A DNA stretch of 64,000 bases, taken from positions 98,010,074 to 98,074,073 of the forward strand of contig NC_089490.1 of assembly GCF_036850765.1 (NCBI RefSeq), read 5' to 3'. Below the pieces are notes generated by a model. The model saw nothing but the letters and a program-made list of their open reading frames with translations, was not told the DNA's origin and did not search any database. The stretch is from Saccopteryx bilineata. Its lineage: Eukaryota; Chordata; Mammalia; Chiroptera; Emballonuridae. Both the position numbers and the translations under genes were made by a program. Every line of letters begins with the position of its first letter. Position 1 is the first letter of the stretch. Below are positions 23,641 to 35,168 of this stretch, piece by piece.

Positions 23641-26486
23641 AGTGTTTCTCGAGGTGCAGCGTGGACTACCTTAGAGAGTGCACAAAGCAACGTGGGACAT
23701 GCCGTGAGAGGGGAACATGTGCGGGAGTGCACACGAGTGATGCGCAGCTATGTGGACAGAACCCAGAGTTCTGGGAAGAGAAGTTAAGCAAACTCCTTAA
23801 GAATAAGTAGGAATGATCTATTTACCCATCAATCCATCCATCCAAAAAATATTTGAGGGACAACCTAGCTAAGTGAATGAGAGGCATGACTGAGGGAGTG
23901 GAGCATAAAAGAAAAGCATCAGGAAAAGGAATCATGTGTGCAGGGGTCAGGGTATAGGAAAAAGCATAGCACCATGGAGATGGATACAGTGGAGGTGAGA
24001 GGCAGTGATGAGAGATACGGCCAAAGGGCGTTCAGAAAGGACCCAGCATTCCACGTTAAAGAATAAGGACAATGTTAGGAGCAAACCAGAGAGTCACTGA
24101 ACAGTTTTAAGCAGGCAAGTGATATTTTGGATTTTAAAAAGATCCTTCAGAGTGGGATATAGAAAATAGATTGGGAAGCAAGCAAAACAGACCAGAGAGA
24201 ATATTCAGGTGAATAGTGCAATGATATATATAGATGAAAAATAATGGTGGTTTGCACCAGGATAGTAGCTGTAGAGATGGAGAGAAGCATACCTACTGAA
24301 GGGAGACTCCAGTTGCAGAAGAGTTTAGGACTTGGTGAGTGACTGAAGTTGGCTGAGGAGAGAAAGGAACTGAGAATAGATCTCTGCTTTTTGCCTTGAT
24401 GGGCCTTTCTGGGTTAGACAGAGATGCCATTCATATAGGTTTTTATTTCTCAATGGGTTAAGAGGCAAGCACTTTACCAGAGAGCAAACAATGGGTGTGA
24501 AGAGAAGTCTTAGGAAGAGGAGAGACACTTCGAAAGACTCACTGAAGGAATGAAAGACAGCCAAAGAGAAAAGGATTTCCAGGGAAGTCTGAGGGCCAAA
24601 CTGAGATGAAAAACATAAATCTTAAAAGTATTTCTCAGTACAAGTATGTTATTATTTTTCCCATTAGAGTTCAGCTGTCTAGCTGAAGGAGCAAGAAGGT
24701 GAACAGTGGGATTGATGGAAAATTGGGATGTGATGGGAAGAGAAGGGGCAACGGAGTTAAGAGGACTGATAGAAGATTCCAGAAAGAAAATCATGGGGAC
24801 AGGCTAGGTATCATCTTCATTTTTGGAGACAAATAAGTATTTTGGGGCCACTCTGGCCCCAAAGAAGAGATCAAAGAAATGATCTGATGTGATATAAGTA
24901 GATGCTTGGAGGAAATAAACAAAAATTAGAAAAAAAAATGGCTAGAAGAAACAAATGAAAACTGAGCGAGCACTTGGGAAGGAAGGCGGTTGAGAGGTAG
25001 GGAGCAGGAGTCAACAATCATCTTGTTTTTGTTTTTGCAAACTACCCCTCACTGAACTCCTCCCACAGAAAGAACCCCCCAGTAGATTTACATTCTTCTG
25101 AACTTTGACAATTATCAGAGAGGGAGCTGTTGTTAAAAAAGGATGAGTGTTGCAACCCTCTGGGTGTACTGAGATTGGAAACAGCAAGGATGAGGGTTCC
25201 TGAAGAGTAAGATGTCTGGTTCTGCTAATAGATCATTGGTCTGACGTGTTGCCTATTGACCTTTACTTTTTATTTGGAGGTGGGGAAGGGGACTGGGGTT
25301 ATATATTGAGACACAGAATACAAGAGAAATGTAGCCATCGAGTGCAGAAGGAATTGATAGAAAACCTCAAAGATCTCAGAAGGATTAGATTGGCTGAAAT
25401 AAAAAGAAACAATAATTCTCAATGGAGATTAAACAGTACAAGAAAGAGATTATGTTTTCTCTCTTCAATTTACAATGAATCCCTTTCTAGTAACAGCTGA
25501 AAGGTACAGTGTTAGCTCAAATAAACATGATGCCATGCAGAAAACATTTGAATATTTTTCATATTTTTTTGTTTGTTTCAGGACTGTAATTATTAAGGGT
25601 CAAGTAACATCAGCAAACATAGCCAACAGCTGGAAAGACTTCTGCACCTCTATCAGTTACAGGAAGATTAAGAAAAGAAGAGAAATACAACATAGAGAGA
25701 GGGTTGTATCTTGTTTTGTTTTTTGTTCATTAACAAGACAAGCTATCCAGGAAAAGCATGTGTCTTGTAGAGATAAAGTGAAATGTGTGCACAGTACCTG
25801 CACGTTCTACTGTGATCTCTAATGTTGGTTTTCTCTTCTCCTTCTCAACAGAACCATTAAATATTAATAAAATAAACAATTAAAACTTTAATAAGATATT
25901 TCTTAAACTAGTAAAAATATAAACACTTCAATGGGATTATTATATCACTCTTATGCCTTACATACATGCTCTCCATCACGTTCTGCAAATCAAATTTTAC
26001 AACATACTAGACAGAAAAAAATGTGTACCATGCTATATTTTAACTTCATTCTCAATACTGTGATGACCCAGGGTCATTCCAAAAACAAGTTTCTCCTATA
26101 ACTGTAATTCTGGGTTTAAAAGATTGAAAAGTTAGATGAGTCAAGATAAAATGACTATGAGGCCCTTAAAACCCATAAACTCAACATTTGTCTTTCAGTA
26201 CGGTATTTTCAAAGATATCTTTCTCCCTCTGTCCTGTTTCCTCTCTTTTTCCCATCATTATTTCTTATCCAATCAGTGCTTTCCCTTCCCCTATTTGTTT
26301 TGGTTCATCTTTTGCAAACCTCAAGTTGCAGCTCTCATGCTTTCTCTCTCACGTGTCATCTTAGAATTCATACCCACTGTTCTGACTCTGGTAAGTCAAT
26401 GTTATTAGATTTTTGTTTTTGCTTAATTAAACAACTGTTGGACCTATAGTTGGTGAGACTGGATTGTGTATAAGATTTGGCAACTT

Positions 26487-26862
26487 TGTCCCTGGCCTGG
26501 TTGGCTCAGCAGTAGTGCGTTGGCCTGGCGTGTGGAAGTCCCAGGTTCGACTCCTGGCCAGGGCACACAGGAGAGGTACAAATGTGCTTCTTCGCCCTTC
26601 CCTTCTCCTTTCTCTCTATCTCTTCCCCTCCTACAGCCAAGGCTCCACTGGAGCAAAGTTGGCCTGGGCGCTGAGGACAGCTCCATGGCCTCCACCTCAG
26701 GTGCTAGAATGGCTCCCTTTGCAATGGAGCAACGGTCCAGATGGGCAGAACATTGCCCCCTAATGGTCATGCTGGGCGGATCCCAGTTGGGCGCATGTGG
26801 GAGTCTGTCTTTCTGTCTCCCCACTTCTTACTTCAGAAAAATAAAAGAAAATAAAAAAGTAA
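26487..26862 (+). mobile_element. Long tRNA-derived bat SINE, diverged
   Basis: Family structure with many substitutions. The duplication AAGATTTGGCAACTT (26472-26486) / AAGATTTGGCAATTT (26863-26877) differs at one base. Confidence 0.92.
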
Positions 26863-26879
26863 AAGATTTGGCAATTTCA

Positions 26880-28165
26880 AAAGTATGTGATCCTGCCCTG
26901 AGCTCAGTGCTGGACCTTCCTCTTTTCTGTCCACACCCACTCCCTTGATTACTTCATCCAGTTTCACAGCTTTAAATATCATCTCCAAACTGATGACTCC
27001 CTAATTTATATATTTAGTCCAGACCTCTTTCTGAACTCTAAACTCACAGATCCAACTACCCACTGAGTGTTTCCATTTGGATATCTCATAAGCAATTCAT
27101 ACTTAATGCATCCAAAAATGAGCTCTTGGCATCCCTCTCTGAATCCGATCCCCCTATAGTCTTTCCATCTCAGAAAATGGCTATTCTATTCTTCCAGGTG
27201 TTCAGCCTAAAAACATCCTTACTACTCTCTTTTTTTCACACTCTATATCCAACCTTTCAGCAAATGCTATTGGCTCTCTCCATAAAATAGATCTAGAACT
27301 CAACCACTTTCCCCATTTCCACTGCTACCCTCTGTCCATTCACCATTAAATCTAGCCTGAAGTATGTCAATAGCATTCTAGCTAGTCTCCCTCCTTCCCA
27401 CTTTCATCTTTTATTAATGCACAGGCCAGAGTGATCCTATTCAAAATAAATTGATCATATCACCTTTCTGCTTAAAACCTCAAATGGCTTCCAGAATCAT
27501 TTAGAGTAAAAGCAATAACCTTATAATAATAACTTGTGGTAACTTATGGTCCAAACTGGGACCTATTTAAAAATGAAAGGTGATGCTAAAAATAATTAAT
27601 AGGCTTTAACTGACAGTAGGTGTAAATGTGGGCCATCCTGGGCACTTGCTTACAAGGCCCCATCTTTCTCCCACACTTCCCCATTACCTCTGACCCCTGA
27701 CCACAGCTGCTAAGCTGTAGTCGACCATTCTGCCTTTGCACCAGCCTTCTCACTGTCCTGAGGGCACCGGGCACACTTCCATGGGCCTTTGCTCTTCCCC
27801 TGCATCTGCTCACTGTCCACTTCTCTCTCCTTCTGGTCCTTATTCAAAAGTCTCAGTGAGGCTTTCCCTGAGAGCTCTGTCTAAACATTAATAAAAAAAT
27901 GAATAATAACAATAAAAAAACAAATAAACCAACCAACAAAAAACTCTCCACTTTCTAGCCCCCTTCCCTGCTTCTTTTTTTTCTTAATTATCCATACTTA
28001 TCACTAGCTACCATTCTATATTTTACCTTGTTTAGCACCTTACATTTAGAAAGTAAGCGCTAGGGCAGAAATATTTGATTTTTTCTCTGTATCCCCAACC
28101 CCTAAAATAGTGGTTGGTACATGGGAACACTTTATAAATATCTGTAGAAAGAATGAATAAATCAT
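26880..28165 (+). mobile_element. Long L2 LINE 3' segment
   Basis: Follows L2 over nearly 1.3 kb: the TTCCATTTGGATATCTCATA region, GCCAGAGTGATCCTATTCAA, CTGCTTAAAACCTCAAATGG, GGGCCTTTGCTCTTCCCCTG, CTCAGTGAGGCTTTCCCTGA, then GTATCCCCAACCCCTAAAAT and an AGAATGAATAA tail. An A-rich simple-sequence patch sits at about 27885-27945. Confidence 0.7.
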
Positions 28166-28244
28166 GATTCCTGTGAAAGGACCAATACTTAGTAGATGTG
28201 TAACATCCAATACAATTAATTATTTCATAGTTATTTTCACATAA

Positions 28245-28320
28245 TTCAATTCAACAAATTTATCTTGGACATTTATGCCTTTTAGGGATGTGTGCTGGGT
28301 GCTGAGGTTGTGTATGCGCA
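28245..28320 (-). mobile_element. Short L2 3' end remnant
   Basis: CAATTCAACAAATTTATCTT then GGGATGTGTGCTGGGTGCTG matches the reversed L2 terminus. Confidence 0.45.
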
Positions 28321-28565
28321 CAAAGCACATACAATGATGGAAGGGACCGAGTTCCTCAAGAAGAAAATACGACAGGAGTGGAAGGGACAGGTGACATGAC
28401 ATTATATAGTAGTCACGTGTGAGCAACACAATATGCATGGCAGTGCAGGGGAGGGAGAGAGTCTATTCATCAACTTTCCAGAAATTTCTGATTACTGACA
28501 GAAGCAGTAACCTCCACATTCCCTGGCATGATTTATTTTCCTCATCTTCCAGAGTGCCTGACTTC

Positions 28566-28905
28566 TTTTATTTATTTTGTTTTATTTTGGGGGTGAGAGA
28601 GAAGAGGGAGAGGAAAGAGCTGAGAAGCATCAACTTGTAGTTGCTTTACTTTAGTTGTTTTTATTGATTGCTTCTCATCAGTGCCTTGACTGGGGGGCGC
28701 AAGCCAAGCCAGTGACCCCTTGCTCAAGCAAGCGACCTTAGGCTCAGGCCAGTGACCTTTGGATCATGTCAATGATTCCACACTCAAGCTAGTAAGGCTG
28801 CGCTCAAGCTGACTAGCCAGCACTCGAGCCAGCAATCCTGGGTTTTGAACCGGGATTCTCAACATCCTGGGTCAATGCTCTATCCACTGTGCCACCACTG
28901 GTCAG
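28566..28905 (-). mobile_element. Medium-length bat SINE, diverged
   Basis: Reverse orientation: GAGAAGCATCAACTTGTAGT, GATTGCTTCTCATCAGTGCC, the ACTCAAGCTAGTAAGGCTGC units and CTATCCACTGTGCCACCACT near its start on the minus strand. Confidence 0.87.
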
Positions 28906-29239
28906 CCGGATTCTCTGACTTGTAAGGTTCTCCTTTATTTGGTAGAAAGCTGCCTTGCATGACCAGATATGCCTGACCTCCAGGTGCCTGCTCCTCATCT
29001 GTTCTTTGTTGTCCAGCCTTAAGTTTTCACTGTAAACCATTCATTACTAACTCAGCATTTACAATCTGATGTCTCAGTTTTCAGAATATTTTAACCAAAT
29101 ATTGAAATTCAATCATCAATTCAAACAAATCACAAAGCAAACAGAAGCTAAGCAAATTTTTAAAAATAGCTATAAGGAAGGTATTATTTTGGAAGAAAAA
29201 TTCTTCTTTGAAACCAATAAATCAAAGTTTATTGATTTT

Positions 29240-29561
29240 TTTTCCAGAGACAGAGAGAGTCAGAGAGAGGGATAGACAGGGACAGGCAGACAGGAACGGA
29301 GAAATGAGAAGCATCAATCATTAGTTTTTTGTTGCGCATTGCAACACCTTAGTTGTTCATTGATTGCTTTCTCATATGTGCCTTGACTGTGGGCCTTCAG
29401 CAGATCTAGTAACCCCTTGCTTGAGCCAGCAACCTTGGGTCCAAGCTGGTGAGTTTTTGCTCAAACCAGATGAGCCTGCGCTCAAGCTGGCGACCTCGGG
29501 GTTTCGAACCTGGGTCTTCCGCATCCCAGTCTGATGCTCTATCCACTGCACCACCACCTGG
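29240..29561 (-). mobile_element. Medium-length bat SINE, full length
   Basis: CTATCCACTGCACCACCACC start (minus strand at about 29561) to the GACAGAGAGAGTCAGAGAGA end. The exact 18-bp duplication TCAAAGTTTATTGATTTT lies at 29222-29239 and 29562-29579. Confidence 0.94.
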
Positions 29562-30224
29562 TCAAAGTTTATTGATTTTATCTCTGGGTTTAAAATAATT
29601 TTTATGTCACTTCTTTAAATAATTTTAATTGATAACCACCTTATGGGTTTTCTTTAAACTAAAGGCACTTTTTTTCTTTTTTGAAACTTTCTATTATAAA
29701 TCTCTAGCTCCCAGGGTTTGGATAATTGAAGCACTCTAAACAAATATATACAATATCTTATTTTCAAGGAAATTCAACAAAATTGTAGCAGAGGATATGC
29801 TTCAAAGCAAAATGCTAATACATTGGGTGACTAAGTTAGAAAAGTTGCTTAAAGCAGTTATTAGCTAGGTAAAAAACACTCCCCTCCTCCCTAAAACAAA
29901 CCATTCAAATAAAATATGCTAAGTGATTTTAAAGAACTATGATACTCATTCATATTTAACTCATTTTAAATGATCTTGGGTAACATTAAGTGCAAACAAT
30001 CTTTACTTGTTATAATTTCCCTATCAATGTAAAAAAAAACCTATTTTTTTTAAAGTTCATGCAACCATTTACAAATTATCAGTTAAACAGTAAGTTGTAG
30101 ATAATACCTAATAATTACTAAAGCAATTTAGTTTTAGTTTAGGGTTTGGCTTTTTTATGACATTTTAGAGTTATAATAAACTTTAATCATATAAACAATT
30201 TCCAGGCAAGCTAATAATCCAAGC

Positions 30225-30415
30225 TCTGGTACAAGTTAGCTATGATTTACAGTATTTGATTCTGACCAAGTTACTTAAACGCATTAAGTCTCAGTATCAT
30301 CATCTGTAAAATGGGTCTAATACTGGTACCCAATTAGCAGGGTTCTTGTGAGAATAGGGATGCAACTTTACAGGGTGCCTGGCATGTGGGAAGGCTTCAG
30401 TAGCTATTCGGTGCC
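30225..30415 (+). mobile_element. MIR SINE
   Basis: GACCAAGTTACTTAAACGCA, CATCATCTGTAAAATGGGTC and GGGTGCCTGGCATGTGGGAA give the MIR core and 3' end. Confidence 0.68.
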
Positions 30416-30677
30416 ACCAGGACTCACAACCAGTGCTGCTGCAGGAGAGATTTCAATGACTGAAGAAATGGGTAGCTAACCAAAGAATAGTGCTTAGAAA
30501 ATAGTCCTACTCATATATAGCTCTGCTTTATCTTTTAAGTTTAAAAATCCTAAATATCGCTTAGCACATTATAAATACCTGTTAAAACCTCATTAAGTAA
30601 TTTATCACTTACTGCATACTTGTGCCATACTGACTTTATAACAGATATCGAAACATAATCCTTCCAATAGCCTAAGC

Positions 30678-30890
30678 CCTGGTCAGCAAACTGTGCCTCG
30701 CGAGCCACATGCGGCTCTTTGGCCCCTTGAGTGTGGCTCTTCCACAAAATACTACGTGTGGGCGCTACCTCGATAAGGAATGTACCTACCTATATAGTTT
30801 AAGTTTAAAAAATTTGGCTTTCAAAAGTAATTTCAATCGTTGTACTGTTGATATTTGGCTCTGTTGACTAATGAGTTTGCCGACCACTGG
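30678..30890. mobile_element. Short hAT-type DNA element
   Basis: The ends CCTGGTCAGCAAACTGTG and, reverse-complemented, CCAGTGGTCGGCAAACTC form imperfect inverted repeats. The inside has GAGCCACATGCGGCTCTTTG and TTTGGCTCTGTTGACTAATG. This is a known short non-autonomous hAT pattern in mammals. No clear 8-bp duplication. Confidence 0.75.
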
Positions 30891-31084
30891 AAAAGGACAA
30901 ATAAATACTTGAATCTTGAAAGGCATATTATCTGTACAATATATTGGTAAAATTAAACATGTATTGTCTCATATTATTTGATAAATCAGTCCATAAATTA
31001 ACACATTTAATCTCTTACCCCGTAGATTGTAAGGAGTTGAAAGAAAAGGTGTGTATATAGGTTTTGTGTCTTTCACACTATCTG

Positions 31085-31200
31085 GCATGGCACAAAGGAA
31101 GTTTAACCCAGTGCAAATAGTACTGAGCTTGACGTCAGGAAATACAGACTTCAGCTGAGTAATTGTAGACAAGTCGCTTAACTTTCTTTAGGCTTCAGAT
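31085..31200 (+). mobile_element. MIR remnant
   Basis: TACTGAGCTTGACGTCAGGA, GACAAGTCGCTTAACTTTCT and TAGGCTTCAGATTACTCATC follow the MIR core. Confidence 0.5.
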
Positions 31201-31439
31201 TACTCATCGGTCATGTGCTCTTCCAACGATGACATTTACATTCCTTTTCAAAAGCTCTCATTCTAAGAAACACTAGCCAGAGGGATTTTTACCAATGTTT
31301 GTCATTTTAACACACAACTTCATTTTCCCATATCTACAGATGGAAAAAAAAAAAAGTGGAACCCTTAATTACGGATTTTGTTCACTCCTGAAAACTTGCC
31401 AGGAACTCAGAGATCTTGTCATGGTCTATTCCATCAAGT

Positions 31440-31675
31440 GCAAATCTTTCAATCTGTTTTAAAGACAGCAAGCCCTTCCCTGCCAGCATTTCCCATCCCT
31501 ACTGCATTTTATTCACTTCTTAGTTCTTATTTTCTATCACACTCTGACATACCGTATATTTTACTTAATTGTTAATTTTTATCTTTTTGGTTTCACTGTT
31601 ATCTCCCCAGCATCTGGAATGGGATCAGATACATAGTAACTCAAAAATTATTTGATGAATAAATGGATGAATAAA
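31440..31675 (+). mobile_element. L2 3' end
   Basis: CTATCACACTCTGACATACC, TTATCTCCCCAGCATCTGGA, GATACATAGTAACTCAAAAA and a GATGAATAAATGGATGAATA tail. Confidence 0.6.
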
Positions 31676-31849
31676 ACATTAAGATCTTTCATTAATTTTC
31701 TTCCTCCAGTCACAACTTGTTCCATATTATTACCAACTCAGCTTCTCCACGAAAACCAGGGTTTCTGAATCTTACCCCCTCACCCAAGCACTTCATTCCT
31801 CCATCTCTGTCATTTAAGAATATTCTCCTCCCCTGTCCCTGCTTGTCAT

Positions 31850-31950
31850 ATTATTCCTTCATTCCTTCATTCATTCATTCAGTTACAGATTTATTAATTG
31901 CTTACTGTGATCCAAGCAATGTGCTAAATGCTGGGAATACAGACTAGTAG
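31850..31950 (-). mobile_element. L2 3' end, reversed
   Basis: A (TTCA)n start, GATTTATTAATTGCTTACTG, then GTGCTAAATGCTGGGAATAC: the reversed L2 terminus. Confidence 0.55.
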
Positions 31951-33139
31951 GATAATCCCTCGAGAAGTCCAAGAAGTCTTATATAGTAGGGAGGAAGATA
32001 TAGGTAAATGATATTATTTGTAAATGATATTACAAATAAGCAATAAATGAAATCTGAGACTACTTATTTGGCACTAGATTAATTGGCTTATTTTTCGGAT
32101 CCCTCAATTTCCAAAGATAGATATTGATGAAACAGAAGCGTATTGAGACATTAGTTCATAACTCAGAATTAATTGACATTCCAGAGCAACATAAGAGAGG
32201 TAGGTAATAATCTTTCTGGGAAGGTTTGCTCTGGTCCTTATCTTTGAAGAAGACTTTCTTCTACTCTAACTCAGGAGGGAAAGATTCATTTCAAAATCTG
32301 CTCTCTAAAGGGAAGCAATTCCATGACAGTTTAATGTACATCTGAAAATACTGCTCTGTAGGGAACGAGGTGGCACTTGATGTTTTTCTTGCCATTGAAC
32401 TACGTCTGTTGAAATAACAACTACAATGAAAAAAAAATTTAACTGGATAGAAAATATGACTGTACATTGAAATAACTGACAAATTTTAGTCTCTATCTGC
32501 TTGAAATTTGATAGGCATTGATGGCAGTAAGTAGTTTGGCTTTTAAAAAAAGTCAAGATTTTTGCCTCCACTATAGGTTAACTAAAAATTATCCTAGTCA
32601 TCCCTAAGTGAGTGCTGGGCCATTGTAATACATTTCATGTTTGCTAAGCAAGCATGCCTGCCATCTGGTTACTGAAACTGTATTTTTGCTTCTTCATAGA
32701 TACACATGACCCCGTAGCACTGAAATGTAGGGAGCTGATATCAGCCTGTGGATCAATTCTAAAGCAATTTGAGAGTTCAAACCATTGATTTGTTTGCAAC
32801 ACAAAGTGTCCTCCACATAAGAAAACAATGACTAACTTATCTGTCTCTTTCCTATCCCGGTATCTTTAAAAATACCCATCATGACAGGGTGCACACAGAT
32901 TTCCAATATTAAGCCAACTTTAAAGACCATGAAGAAAAATGGAAAACAGCCTGTGCTGTTTGTGCCACATCTTTTGGTTGCCACTGGCATTCTTTCTGGT
33001 CTGTAAAATGCACAGAGAAGAAACAGCTGGATCACATAGCAAAGTCCATATGTATCTATGGTAGTGGGGGAAAGAGGTTCCCAACCTTTTCATCAGGCTC
33101 TTGACAAACACCCCCCACCCCGACAACCAAAGGCAGAAT

Positions 33140-33205
33140 TAGTAGCACTGAGCACAGTGCCTGACACATAGTAGGGGCTCAATAAATGTTTATTAAATAC
33201 TATCG
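33140..33205 (+). mobile_element. MIR/L2 3' terminus
   Basis: CACAGTGCCTGACACATAGT then AGGGGCTCAATAAATGTTTA. MIR and L2 share this end, so the family is open. Confidence 0.55.
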
Positions 33206-33303
33206 TCTGTGAATAGTAATATAAAAGACTTCTAAAAGAGTGACTATCTTAGTCTCTGTAGCCATTGTACTATATGCATTAGATGCATGCCTAACAATTT
33301 GTC

Positions 33304-33528
33304 TAAGCTTTCTTAACCTTGGCATTATTGACATTTGGGGCTAATAGTTTTTTGTTGGGAATGGGAGGGGTGCTGTCTTGTGCACTGTAGCAGGTTTAGC
33401 AGAATCCCTGACTTCCACCCACTCGATCCCAGTCGTGTCCCTCCTCCTAGTGAAATATCTCCAGACATTGCCAAATGTCCCCTGGGAGGAGGGATGGTGG
33501 CAAAATCACCCCTAGTTGAGAAACAGTT
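33304..33528 (-). mobile_element. MER20-type hAT-Charlie remnant
   Basis: CTTAACCTTGGCATTATTGA, TTGACATTTGGGGCTAATAG, CTCCAGACATTGCCAAATGT and GTTGAGAAACAG at the end match MER20 in reverse. Confidence 0.8.
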
Positions 33529-33839
33529 ATTTTTTCTGTGTGTTCATGACATGAACCAGAGTTAGAAAGAATATTCTCTCTTCTCTGATTGTTTTTAGTT
33601 GATATTTCTTGATCTACATGATGAAGATATTTTATTTCTTAATCTGTTTTCACTCAATTTTTTTCTGAATGTTTTTATATATCTGGAGATACATTAGGTA
33701 CACATCCATATAAGTTTAAAAGACCTGCTTTCCCCTTAGGAAAAAGAAAATATGAAATAAAGAGAAATCATTCTATATAGAAATTGGACTAGTAGCTAAG
33801 GAAGCTGTTTTTGAAGAATGAAATTAAGATGGTCTTGGG

Positions 33840-33952
33840 GCCTGACCTGTAGTGGCGCAGTGGATAAAGAGTTGACCTGGAAACACTGAGGTCGCCAGTT
33901 AGAAACCCGGGGCTTGCCTGGTCAAGGCTCATATGGGAGTTGATGCTTCCAG

Positions 33953-33986
<34 letters not shown>

Positions 33987-34027
33987 TTTCTTTCTCTCCT
34001 TAAAATTAATAAAGTCTTTAAAAAAAG
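33840..34027 (+). mobile_element. Short bat SINE
   Basis: GCCTGACCTGTAGTGGCGCA start, a body of about 120 bp, a (CT)n tract and an A-rich tail. The duplication AGATGGTCTTGGG flanks it (around 33827-33839 and 34030-34042). Confidence 0.92.
33955..33983. repeat. (CT)n microsatellite
   Basis: Dinucleotide run inside the short SINE at 33840-34027. Confidence 0.95.
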
Positions 34028-34638
34028 AAAGATGGTCTTGGGCCCAAGATAGACCCAAGATCCTTAAAACTGGTTGATGTGTCTCTAAGTACAAAAATAA
34101 CTTTTGTATCTTAACAAAACTACCTTCATTTGTTTGCTATGAACTTTCATAGTCTTAACAATAAAACTCCACTGTTATACAACAGATCCTTCTGACAGAC
34201 AGATTTTTTTCTCCCTTGGCTTTATTTTTATTTACTTCCTATTTATGTTAACAGTTTCAGGAAGATACCAACACAGGCTGCAGGAACAGGCTGTCTCAGT
34301 AATTCTTGCCCCGTCAGAAGCACAGTAAGTAGTTCCACTAACTGATGAAATCATTAGCCTTTCAAACCTGTTAGGTAGAGTGATGATATTGAAAAAAAAA
34401 TAAAAAATTAAAGTCTTAGAATTCTGACTTAAACTCAGCCAGTGGGCAACCTGCTTGAAAATGACTACACATCCATGTCTAAGGATGAGAAATAATTTAT
34501 GACAAATAAAGCTCATGAAAAATTCTAATTTCATTCATTCATGTTGCTACAGGTATACTTTCATGCTTTAAAAAAAAATGTGGGCTGGTAACATTTTTCT
34601 ACCTTCCTTACAGTGTGGAGTTCAACGTGTGCCCTTAC

Positions 34639-35168
34639 CTCTCCTCCAGTGCATGGAAAAGGGCTGGAGTATCTAGAAGTGCAAATAGCTCCCTTCTTGA
34701 CAACATCATCTTCCAGGGCAAAAGTAGCCGAGCAGTTAGTTGCAAAGTACTTGTAAGGCTTCCATGTCTTCCCAAAGTCCTGGGACCGTTCCAGCACCAT
34801 AGCTGCCGGCCTGGGGGACCTGAACACCATAATTAGGTGAGTGAAGTAGAATTCAGCTTCCAGATCTAACTGGATCTTCTCTCTGTGCACATCCTGAGCG
34901 GACTGCCACCACGTACGAGGAAACCTGAAGGACGAGTCTGCCATGGCAGCTGGCAGGTGAGCCAGGTGAGGCTGAGCAGCATTGCATTTGTCACATTTGG
35001 GCTGCCGACAAGTCAGATCAGTGTTTTCACTATAGAAGCAGTACAGTTCGGTGGTGTTCTGACCGCAGGTGGTGTCTGCCCAGAGCTTTCTCCCTAAAGC
35101 CAAATTTCCCATCTGAGGGTTACAGGCTTTATCACAGCGGGAACCCGTTCCAGCTACTCCACTCAGTC
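34639..35168 (-). CDS. NTN4: NTN4 coding exon 2: netrin-4, first part of the laminin N-terminal (LN) domain
   Basis: Netrin-4 is a secreted basement-membrane protein that binds the laminin gamma-1 short arm through its LN domain and affects laminin network assembly, vessel growth and axon growth. This exon encodes residues 19 (part) to 195. Visible features are the paired cysteines C30 and C34, the segment MGNLALGRKLWADTTCG (from residue 38), the cysteine cluster C72/C77/C80, SSFRFPRTWW (97-106), and candidate N-glycosylation sites at N56 (NTT) and N163 (NCS). It ends at residue 195 in the sequence CTGGE. The acceptor reads TTCCCTAG before 35168 and the donor reads GAG|GTAAGG at 34639/34638. 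The exon is 530 nt, enters in phase 1 and leaves in phase 0. It is very close to remembered mammalian netrin-4, with no stop or frameshift, so it should be functional. The EGF-like (LE) repeats and the C-terminal domain lie outside the window. Confidence 0.96.

Larger units (their letters stand above)
1..34638 (-). other. NTN4: NTN4 intron 2, first 34.6 kb (incomplete)
   Basis: From the exon 2 donor at 34638 down to the window edge I find no match to the next netrin-4 segment, so exon 3 must lie beyond position 1. Repeats are listed separately. Stretches where I see nothing recognisable: 470-1100, 1275-1680, 5165-5650, 7080-8245, 13800-14110, 14940-15870, 16330-17780, 18120-20640, 21630-22000, 22800-23580, 23640-26470, 28320-28560, 28910-29220, 29580-30225, 30900-31085, 31200-31440, 31950-33140, 33530-33825 and 34045-34638. 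In 24060-24780 the wording resembles an old interspersed repeat that I could not assign. Open frames here are short, many overlap SINEs or L1s, and none resembles a known protein. Confidence 0.85.
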
